DNA of 5,528 nt from an uncultured Pelagibacteraceae bacterium (GTDB lineage Bacteria; Pseudomonadota; Alphaproteobacteria; Pelagibacterales; Pelagibacteraceae), in NCBI GenBank assembly GCA_902531455.1, contig CACAEM010000044.1, positions 1 to 5,528 of the forward strand, in the 5' to 3' direction. A model generated the notes under the pieces. That model did no database searches. It was given only the letters and a program-made list of their open reading frames with translations, and had not been told where the DNA came from. Both the position numbers and the translations under genes were made by a program. Each line of letters begins with the position of its first letter. Within the stretch, counting starts at the first letter, position 1. Positions 1 through 4,854 of this stretch are shown in pieces.

Positions 1-1022
1 TAAAAAAATATAATTCCCTTGGAATAGAAGTAAAACTATGTCAAGATTATGCAACCCATTTAGGTATAAAAGATAATGAGTACGAAATTGAAGGTGCTAT
101 TATTATCAATCAAATAGATGAAATTATATCAAGTTCAGATGCAATACTTCAATTGAATATTCCAGAAGATGATAATTTAAATAAATTCAAAAAAGATCAA
201 ATTTTAATTGGTGTGCTTAACCCATATTCTAACGAAAAAAAATTAAAAGAAATTTCATCAAGAAATGTGAAATGTTTTTCACTTGAATTGTTACCTAGAA
301 TTACTAGAGCGCAGTCTATGGATATACTTTCATCCCAAGCAAATTTAGCAGGCTATAAGGCAGTAGTAGACTCTTTTTCACATTTTCAAAAAGCAATTCC
401 TATGATGATGACCGCAGCTGGAACAATTTCAGCAGCGAGAGTTTTAGTAGTTGGTGCAGGGGTTGCAGGCCTGCAAGCAATAGCAACAGCAAAAAGAATG
501 GGTGCAATAGTTTTTGCAACTGATGTGAGATTAGCATCAAAAGAACAAGTTGAGAGTTTGGGTGGAAAATTTTTAATTGTAGAGGGATCAGAAAATTTAG
601 AAACTGAGGGTGGATATGCAAAAGAAGCTTCAGAGGATTTCAAAAAAAAACAAGAGGAATTATTAAAAGAAACTTTAAAAAAAATTGATATAGTTATATG
701 TACTGCTTTAATACCTGGAAGAAAAGCACCAATAATAATAAAAAAAGATATGATTGAGGTAATGCAAAGTGGTTCAATTATTTACGATCTAGCAGCCTCA
801 CAAGGCGGAAACTCAGAATTAACCAAAGTAAATGAGGTTGTAGATAATAATGGTGTAAAAATTATGGGTGAAACAAATATATTAAATAAATTACCAGTTT
901 CGGCATCAAATTTGTATGCAAAAAATATGTTTAATTTTATTAATAATTTATATGATAAAGAAGCGAAAAAATTTAAAATTAATTTAGAAGATGAAATAAT
1001 ACAAAAAACTATGGTTAAATAA
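1..1022 (+). CDS. pntAA: NAD(P) transhydrogenase subunit alpha part 1 (NAD(H)-binding domain I), 5'-truncated by the window edge
   Basis: This is the soluble NAD(H)-binding component (dI) of proton-translocating transhydrogenase, which passes hydride from NADH to NADP+ using the proton gradient. The frame is open from base 3 to TAA at 1020-1022, giving 339 visible residues, so the real start lies left of the window; the TTG at 153 is internal. By alignment from memory with the 384-residue Rhodospirillum rubrum PntAA, about 28 residues are missing. The RITRAQSMD segment begins at base 297 and retains the equivalents of R. rubrum Arg127, Gln132 and Asp135. A Rossmann loop GAGVAG is at 453-470, followed by the FATDVR segment that ends the second strand. 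The later ALIPGRKAP and IYDLAASQGGN segments are also typical. The chain ends after dI, as expected of the split three-gene form. The stop overlaps the pntAB start (TAATG). Confidence 0.97.
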   Translation, partial: KKYNSLGIEVKLCQDYATHLGIKDNEYEIEGAIIINQIDEIISSSDAILQLNIPEDDNLNKFKKDQILIGVLNPYSNEKKLKEISSRNVKCFSLELLPRITRAQSMDILSSQANLAGYKAVVDSFSHFQKAIPMMMTAAGTISAARVLVVGAGVAGLQAIATAKRMGAIVFATDVRLASKEQVESLGGKFLIVEGSENLETEGGYAKEASEDFKKKQEELLKETLKKIDIVICTALIPGRKAPIIIKKDMIEVMQSGSIIYDLAASQGGNSELTKVNEVVDNNGVKIMGETNILNKLPVSASNLYAKNMFNFINNLYDKEAKKFKINLEDEIIQKTMVK

Positions 1023-1324
1023 TGGAAATAGATCCTTTTATATTTAGATTAAGTATATTTATTTTATCAATTTTTGTTGGATACTATGTAGTTTGGAGCG
1101 TTACTCCTTCTTTACATACTCCTTTAATGTCAGTAACAAATGCAATTTCGTCAGTCATAATTGTTGGAGCAATAATCGCAGCTTTATCTAGTTCATCAGA
1201 AAATGTTTTTGAAAATTCAACTATTTTTGGTTTTCTTGCGATAATTCTTGCTGCAGTAAATATTTTTGGTGGTTTCCTTGTGACTCAAAGAATGTTGCAA
1301 ATGTATAAAAAAAAGAAAAAATAG
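1022..1324 (+). CDS. pntAB: NAD(P) transhydrogenase subunit alpha part 2 (membrane subunit)
   Basis: This is the short membrane subunit of the split transhydrogenase, contributing part of the proton-conducting domain II beside PntB. The 100-residue product is the usual size for the family. Three hydrophobic helices are visible at about residues 8-27, 40-56 and 67-87. The TPLMSVTNAISSVIIVGA block (33-50) is the strongly conserved part of this subunit, and the C-terminus ends in a QRMLQMY segment plus a Lys run, which should face the cytoplasm. The ATG shares its A with the pntAA stop (TAATG), and no Shine-Dalgarno is evident, so translation is probably coupled to pntAA. pntB begins 2 nt after this stop. 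Family and role are established; coupling is inferred. Confidence 0.97.
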   Translation: MEIDPFIFRLSIFILSIFVGYYVVWSVTPSLHTPLMSVTNAISSVIIVGAIIAALSSSSENVFENSTIFGFLAIILAAVNIFGGFLVTQRMLQMYKKKKK

Positions 1325-1326
1325 AC

Positions 1327-2724
1327 ATGTCTGCAAATCTATCAGCCATATTTTATTTAATTTCAGGTATATTATTTATACTAGCTCTAAGAGGATTATC
1401 TTCTCCTGAAACTTCAAGACAAGGAAATTACTTTGGTATTGCTGGTATGGTTATTTCAATAATAGTTACCTTTTTAGCAGTAGGAAACTTTGGACAAGGA
1501 TTCATTTACGTTTTAGTTTTTCTATTATTAGGAGGTTCTATAGGAGCATTTATTGCTTTTAAAATACCAATGACTGCAATGCCTGAACTTGTTGCAGGCT
1601 TTCACAGTCTTGTAGGTTTGGCTGCTGTATTTGTAGCAATTTCTGCATTTTTAAAACCAGAAGCATTTAGCCTCGGAATTGTTGGAAATATTAAACTGGC
1701 AAGTCTAATTGAAATGTCTCTTGGAGCAGCAATTGGAGCTATTACCTTTTCAGGTTCAATTATAGCATTTTTAAAACTTAGAGGAATAATGTCAGGTGCT
1801 CCGATAACTTTTAAATTTCAACATTTAATTAATTTGATCCTAGGGTTAGCAATAATATTTTTGATTTATTATTTATGTGTATCGCAATCATCTAATATAT
1901 TTTGGTCGATAGTATTAATATCTTTTATTGTAGGTGTTTTATTAATAATACCAATTGGTGGAGCAGACATGCCAGTGGTTATTTCTATGTTAAATTCTTA
2001 TTCAGGTTGGGCGGCTGCTGGTATAGGATTTACGCTAGAAAACACAGCATTAATAATTACTGGAGCATTAGTCGGTTCATCAGGTGCCATTCTTTCTTAT
2101 ATAATGTGTAAAGGAATGAATAGGTCATTTTTTAATGTAATTCTTGGAGGATGGGGTGCAAATGACCAAACTTCTGCCAGTTCAGACAATAATGATAAAA
2201 AACCAGTAAAAAATGGTAATGCAGATGATGCTGCTTTTTTAATGAAAAATGCATCTTCAGTAATTATAGTGCCAGGATATGGAATGGCAGTAGCTCAAGC
2301 ACAACATGCGTTGAGAGAAATGGTAGATGCTTTAAAAAAAAATGGAGTTAAAGTTTCATATGCTATTCATCCAGTTGCTGGAAGAATGCCAGGCCATATG
2401 AATGTTTTATTAGCAGAGGCCAATGTACCATATGATGAAGTCTTTGAATTAGAGGAAATAAATAATGATTTTGCAAATTGTGATGTTGCTTATGTAATAG
2501 GTGCAAATGATGTTACAAATCCAGTTGCTAAGTCTGATCCACAGAGTCCGATTTATGGTATGCCAGTATTAGATGTAGAAAAAAGTAAATCAGTTTTATT
2601 TGTAAAAAGAAGCTTGTCTCCTGGATATGCTGGAATTGACAATGATCTTTTTTATAGGGATAATACGTTAATGCTTTTTTCTGATGCAAAAAAAATGACT
2701 GAAGAAATTGTAAAGAGTTTGTAG
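1327..2724 (+). CDS. pntB: NAD(P) transhydrogenase subunit beta (membrane domain II plus NADP(H)-binding domain III)
   Basis: PntB carries most of the proton channel and the NADP(H) site of the transhydrogenase. At 465 residues it matches the usual length (E. coli 462). The first roughly 275 residues are strongly hydrophobic with multiple membrane helices. His93 (in GFHSLVG), Asp214 (in GGADMP) and Asn223 (in MLNSYSGW) correspond to E. coli His91, Asp213 and Asn222, which are implicated in proton translocation. A polar linker (about 280-300, Asn/Asp/Lys-rich) leads into domain III. That domain has the GYGMAVAQ nucleotide loop (317-324), GRMPGHMNVLLAEA (352-365), GAND with Asp395, and KRSLSPGYAG (427-436), which contacts the NADP 2'-phosphate. 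All key residues are present, so it should be active. The TAG stop directly abuts the TTG start of the transaldolase gene. Confidence 0.98.
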   Translation: MSANLSAIFYLISGILFILALRGLSSPETSRQGNYFGIAGMVISIIVTFLAVGNFGQGFIYVLVFLLLGGSIGAFIAFKIPMTAMPELVAGFHSLVGLAAVFVAISAFLKPEAFSLGIVGNIKLASLIEMSLGAAIGAITFSGSIIAFLKLRGIMSGAPITFKFQHLINLILGLAIIFLIYYLCVSQSSNIFWSIVLISFIVGVLLIIPIGGADMPVVISMLNSYSGWAAAGIGFTLENTALIITGALVGSSGAILSYIMCKGMNRSFFNVILGGWGANDQTSASSDNNDKKPVKNGNADDAAFLMKNASSVIIVPGYGMAVAQAQHALREMVDALKKNGVKVSYAIHPVAGRMPGHMNVLLAEANVPYDEVFELEEINNDFANCDVAYVIGANDVTNPVAKSDPQSPIYGMPVLDVEKSKSVLFVKRSLSPGYAGIDNDLFYRDNTLMLFSDAKKMTEEIVKSL

Positions 2725-3423
2725 TTGACAAAAATTTTTTGTGATATAGCTGACATTAAACTTATAAAAAAATTTAATCAAAAAAAAATAGTAAAAGGTT
2801 TCACAACTAATCCCAGCTTGATGAGAAAAGCGGGAGCTAAAAACTATACTAAATATTCAAAAAAAATACTTAAATTAACTTCCAAACCTGTTTCGTGTGA
2901 AGTTTTTGCTGATGATTTAACAAGTATGATTGATCAAGGTAATATAATAAGTAAATGGGGAAAAAACGTTTATGTTAAAGTCCCAGTAACCAACTCTAAA
3001 GGAAAATTTACAGGAAAAGTAATTAAAAATCTGAACCATAATAACATAAAACTAAATATAACCGCTGTTTATACAACTCAACAAACTAAGAAAATTCTAA
3101 AAATTATAAACAAAAGGACAAAAGTTATAATTTCAATATTTGCTGGAAGGATGGGTGATAGCGGTAAAGACCCAATTCCTCAATTTAAAGAAAGCTTAAA
3201 AATTTCAAGAAAATATAAAAATGTACAAATTCTTTGGGCTAGTACAAGGGAACCTTATAATTATCTACAAGCAAAAAAATTAGGGTGCGATATAATTACA
3301 GTCCCTCCAGTAATTATTGAAAAAATTGAAAAATTTGGGAAAAGCTTTGAAAAACTCACAACTGATACTGTCAAAGCTTTCCTAGAAGATACAAAAAAAT
3401 CAAATTTTAGTTTAGAAAATTAG
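2725..3423 (+). CDS. tal: Transaldolase, small single-domain (TalC/fructose-6-phosphate aldolase-like) type
   Basis: This is a Schiff-base (beta/alpha)8 aldolase of the transaldolase family, 232 residues and close to the 220 of E. coli FSA. It would exchange the dihydroxyacetone unit between sugar phosphates in the non-oxidative pentose phosphate pathway. Asp7, the TTNPS motif (27-31), the Schiff-base Lys85 in KVPVT, and TAVY (113-116) are all present. Position 59 is Glu (FSA has Gln59) and the residue matching FSA Tyr131 is Phe139 in the SIFAGR segment. Both are the transaldolase-type choices, so transaldolase is preferred over F6P aldolase. The TTG start is needed because catalytic Asp7 precedes the first in-frame ATG (residue 33); an AGAG lies 7 nt upstream. 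The gene begins on the base after the pntB stop, implying co-transcription and coupling. Confidence 0.93.
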   Translation: MTKIFCDIADIKLIKKFNQKKIVKGFTTNPSLMRKAGAKNYTKYSKKILKLTSKPVSCEVFADDLTSMIDQGNIISKWGKNVYVKVPVTNSKGKFTGKVIKNLNHNNIKLNITAVYTTQQTKKILKIINKRTKVIISIFAGRMGDSGKDPIPQFKESLKISRKYKNVQILWASTREPYNYLQAKKLGCDIITVPPVIIEKIEKFGKSFEKLTTDTVKAFLEDTKKSNFSLEN

Positions 3424-3442
3424 TTTAAATTATAATTTTTTT
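3416..3442 (+). terminator. Possible AT-only terminator after the pnt-tal operon
   Basis: AAAATTA (3416-3422) and TAATTTT (3433-3439) can form a 7-bp stem around a 10-nt loop, and the T run continues to 3442. The left arm overlaps the transaldolase stop codon. The stem has no G:C pair, so it is weak by standard criteria; its position at the operon end is the main support. Confidence 0.3.
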
Positions 3443-3674
3443 AAGTTCAATTTTTTTTATTATCTTGATTTAAAACTTAAAATTTCTTAATTTTATTCGT
3501 AATTTAATAATTGTTTTCCTGGATTAAATAATTCATCAATCTTTTTCATTATCTTTAAGAGTAATGTGAAATATAATGGAATCAACTTTATCTATCCCCG
3601 TAATTTTTTATGATACAGCTTTTGTATTAGTTCAACGATGATTCAAAAAAATTTAAATTTAAATTACTAAAATT
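3424..3674. other. Convergent intergenic region, no supported gene
   Basis: These 251 bases lie between the 3' end of the plus-strand transaldolase gene and the 3' end of the minus-strand initiator tRNA gene. They are mostly A/T runs. I see two very short open frames: 18 codons on the minus strand (3549 down to 3493, ending GKQLLNYE) and 21 codons on the plus strand (3576-3641). Neither has a strong ribosome binding site, recognisable homology or adequate length. The part around 3590-3640 is less homopolymeric than its surroundings and could be a gene remnant, but I cannot identify one. Confidence 0.6.
3645..3665 (-). terminator. Possible AT-only terminator after the initiator tRNA
   Basis: Read on the minus strand, AATTT and AAATT flank a 6-nt AAATTT loop and run straight into T residues, beginning about 10 nt past the tRNA CCA end. 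The stem is only 5 A:T pairs, so this is a positional candidate for the end of the rpsU-tRNA transcript rather than a convincing intrinsic terminator. Confidence 0.28.
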
Positions 3675-3751
3675 TGGTTGCGGGGGACGGATTTGAACCG
3701 CCGACCTCAAGGTTATGAGCCTTGCGAGCTACCAGGCTGCTCCACCCCGCG
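3675..3751 (-). tRNA. Initiator tRNA-fMet (anticodon CAT), CCA encoded
   Basis: The 77-nt cloverleaf is complete: acceptor, D stem GAGC/GCTC, anticodon stem CAAGG/CCTTG with loop CTCATAA (anticodon at 3717-3715), T loop TTCAAAT, and a genomically encoded CCA. It is the initiator rather than the elongator Met tRNA. Position 1 is C facing A72 (unpaired, the formyltransferase and EF-Tu discrimination feature), the D stem has A11:U24, and the rest closely matches E. coli tRNA-fMet in length and sequence. The anticodon stem pairs at 29-31/39-41 read A:U, G:C, G:C, so the first of the three conserved G:C pairs is replaced. The mature 5' end lies 4 nt downstream of the rpsU stop on the same strand, so it is probably processed from an rpsU transcript. 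Confidence 0.98.
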
Positions 3752-3755
3752 ATAA

Positions 3756-3950
3756 TTAAATTCTATTTTTGAGTTTATTTAGCTTTTTAACTCTTTTAAT
3801 ATTTTCTTGAAGAATTCTTTTTTTCTTTTCAGAAGGTTTTTCATATGTATTTTTAAGTTTGATTATTTTAAAAAAACCATCTCTTTGAAGTTTTCTTTTT
3901 AAAACTCTCAAAGCTTGCTCAATATTATTATCTTTTACTTCTATTTTAAT
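3756..3950 (-). CDS. rpsU: 30S ribosomal protein S21 (bS21), probable ATT start
   Basis: bS21 sits near the 3' end of 16S rRNA on the small subunit and assists mRNA binding at initiation. The product is about 64 residues, basic, with the family segments KDNNIEQALRVLKRKLQRDG and YEKPSEKKKR, and a Lys/Arg-rich C-terminal helix. There is no in-frame ATG or GTG at the N-terminus. GGAGG (3960-3956) is followed after 5 nt by ATT at 3950-3948, and starting there gives a chain aligning with alphaproteobacterial S21 (typically M-Q-V-L-V-R-D-N-N). The alternative TTG at 3962 would place GGAGG inside the coding sequence and has no Shine-Dalgarno of its own; ATA at 3944 is 11 nt from GGAGG. ATT is therefore preferred but unproven. 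The initiator tRNA follows 4 nt after the TAA stop. Family assignment is firm; start is inferred. Confidence 0.93.
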   Translation of the reverse strand: MKIEVKDNNIEQALRVLKRKLQRDGFFKIIKLKNTYEKPSEKKKRILQENIKRVKKLNKLKNRI

Positions 3951-3955
3951 AACTA

Positions 3956-3960
3956 CCTCC
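3956..3960 (-). promoter_or_regulatory. Strong Shine-Dalgarno GGAGG of rpsU
   Basis: GGAGG is preceded by a T run and is the only strong Shine-Dalgarno placed in front of a gene in this window. The starts of pntAB, pntB, rpmE and trcR have none that I can see, and the transaldolase has only AGAG. It decides the rpsU start: its spacing (5 nt) fits the ATT at 3950 and not the TTG at 3962, which overlaps it. Confidence 0.75.
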
Positions 3961-3981
3961 AAAAAAAGAATTAATTAACAC

Positions 3982-3987
3982 TTTATA
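3982..3987 (-). promoter_or_regulatory. Possible -10 element for rpsU-tRNA
   Basis: In the 72-nt gap between trcR and rpsU, the minus strand carries TATAAA about 20 nt upstream of the rpsU GGAGG. No good -35 lies 16-18 nt before it; a TAGACA (4000-3995) is only 7 nt away. In such AT-rich sequence a TATAAA is expected by chance, so this is only a candidate internal promoter. Confidence 0.22.
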
Positions 3988-4022
3988 ATTTGTTTGTCTA
4001 TTGTAATTATTTCGAAATTTTA

Positions 4023-4592
4023 TCATTTTTGGGTTTGTAATTTTTCTTTTTCTTTTTTCTCTTTTTTAATTCTTCTTTCAGCCTTTTCTAAAGCATCGAT
4101 TAAATCTTTTTGTGTAAAGAGACCCATAGCTACAGGATCTTTTGCATTTAAATTATTAAAATTCCAATAACTTTTGTTACGAATTGCAACAGCAGTATTT
4201 TTTGTTATACCAACTAATTTTGCTATTTGAGAATCTTTTAAATTCGAATGTTGTTTAATCAGCCAAAGTGCCGAATCTGGTTTGTCTTGACGTTTTGATA
4301 AAGGAATATATTTTTTTAATTTTCTTTCATCACTGTTTATTTTAATTTCATTTTCTCTTAGAGACAATGATCTAGTCTGGTCCTTTGAAGACAATTCGAT
4401 TTCTTCTTTAGTTAATTGACCAGCAATAATTGGGTTATAACCCACTATTCCTTTTGCAACTTCTCCATCCGCAATACCTTGGATTTCAACTTCATGTAAT
4501 TTACAAAATTCTGCTATCTGTTTAAAAGTTAAAGCAGTGTTTTCTACTAGCCAAACAGCTGTTGCCATTGGCATTAGAGGTGCATTGCTCAT
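4023..4592 (-). CDS. trcR: TrcR / DUF1013 family RNA polymerase-associated cell-cycle transcription regulator
   Basis: The 189-residue product matches the alphaproteobacterial DUF1013 family by its N-terminal block (ATAVWLVENTALTFKQIAEF, residues 10-29) and the IADGEVAKGI, YNPI and GQLTKEEI segments. The Caulobacter member, TrcR, has been described as tracking with RNA polymerase and controlling cell-cycle promoters; that function is transferred by family. Two related modules are visible, about residues 11-66 and 107-168. Each has a WL-containing helix, a QIA...G/H-I helix-turn-helix-like stretch and a terminal NP/DP...G-x-(L/F)-T-(K/Q)-(E/D) segment. The C-terminus (168-189) is a Lys/Glu-rich charged helix. 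The ATG overlaps the rpmE stop (TAATG) and no Shine-Dalgarno is evident, so translation is probably coupled to L31. The stop is TGA. Confidence 0.9.
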   Translation of the reverse strand: MSNAPLMPMATAVWLVENTALTFKQIAEFCKLHEVEIQGIADGEVAKGIVGYNPIIAGQLTKEEIELSSKDQTRSLSLRENEIKINSDERKLKKYIPLSKRQDKPDSALWLIKQHSNLKDSQIAKLVGITKNTAVAIRNKSYWNFNNLNAKDPVAMGLFTQKDLIDALEKAERRIKKEKKEKEKLQTQK

Positions 4593-4819
4593 TATTTATT
4601 TTCTGATCTAAAGTTCTGAAATTTTTTGTTAAATTTGCTAACTCTTCCTTTATCCAGAATTTTTTGTTTTCCACCTGTCCAAGCAGAATGTGATTTAGGG
4701 TCTATTTCAAGCTTCAGGGTTTCTCCTTCAGATCCCCATGTGGACCTAGTTTCAAATTGACTTCCGTCTGTCATTTCAACTTTGATCATGTGATAATTAG
4801 GATGAATGTTTTTTTTCAT
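4592..4819 (-). CDS. rpmE: 50S ribosomal protein L31 (bL31), zinc-independent alphaproteobacterial form
   Basis: bL31 bridges the large and small subunits near the central protuberance. The 75-residue product has the family features KKNIHPNYH at the N-terminus, TRSTWGSEG (residues 26-34), and [10 protein letters not shown] followed by the RVSKFNKKF segment near the C-terminus. It contains no cysteine, so it lacks the zinc-binding Cys cluster of the C+ L31 paralogue, as is usual for alphaproteobacterial L31. The ATG at 4819 is 35 nt after the suhB-like stop. The 7 nt before the ATG (ACCGCCT) contain no Shine-Dalgarno, and TATAAA lies just upstream, so a nearly leaderless transcript is possible. 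The TAA stop overlaps the trcR ATG. Confidence 0.96.
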   Translation of the reverse strand: MKKNIHPNYHMIKVEMTDGSQFETRSTWGSEGETLKLEIDPKSHSAWTGGKQKILDKGRVSKFNKKFQNFRSENK

Positions 4820-4826
4820 AGGCGGT

Positions 4827-4854
4827 TTTATAACAAAAAGTTTAGCAAAAACAA
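4827..4854 (-). promoter_or_regulatory. Candidate promoter for rpmE (near-leaderless)
   Basis: On the minus strand TTGTTT (4854-4849) is followed after 16 nt by TATAAA (4832-4827), and only 7 nt separate this from the rpmE ATG. It would start transcription at or next to the initiation codon. The -35-like hexamer abuts the suhB-like stop. The AT-rich background makes chance matches common. Confidence 0.35.

Noticed and set aside
153..155. TTG as the start of pntAA
   Set aside because: The frame is open for 50 codons upstream to the window edge and those residues fit the PntAA N-terminal region, so the gene is cut by the window.
386..643. Minus-strand open frames inside pntAA
   Set aside because: They lie antisense to an unambiguous, fully conserved pntAA coding region and show no recognisable domain.
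2725..2730. TTGACA, a perfect -35 hexamer, at the transaldolase start
   Set aside because: The nearest TATA-like hexamer (TATAGC) is only 14 nt away, inside the coding region, and the TTG is explained as the start codon.
2528..2731. Minus-strand open frame under the end of pntB
   Set aside because: Antisense to the conserved NADP(H)-binding domain, with no recognisable features.
3493..3549. 18-codon minus-strand open frame in the convergent gap
   Set aside because: It starts with ATG and reads plausibly, but it is too short, has no Shine-Dalgarno and matches no family I recognise.
3576..3641. 21-codon plus-strand open frame in the convergent gap
   Set aside because: It is somewhat hydrophobic, but there is no strong ribosome binding site or homology; chance is adequate.
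4009..4018. Perfect palindrome ATTTCGAAAT just after the trcR stop
   Set aside because: A single 10-bp palindrome with no second copy nearby and no T run; not enough to call an operator or terminator.
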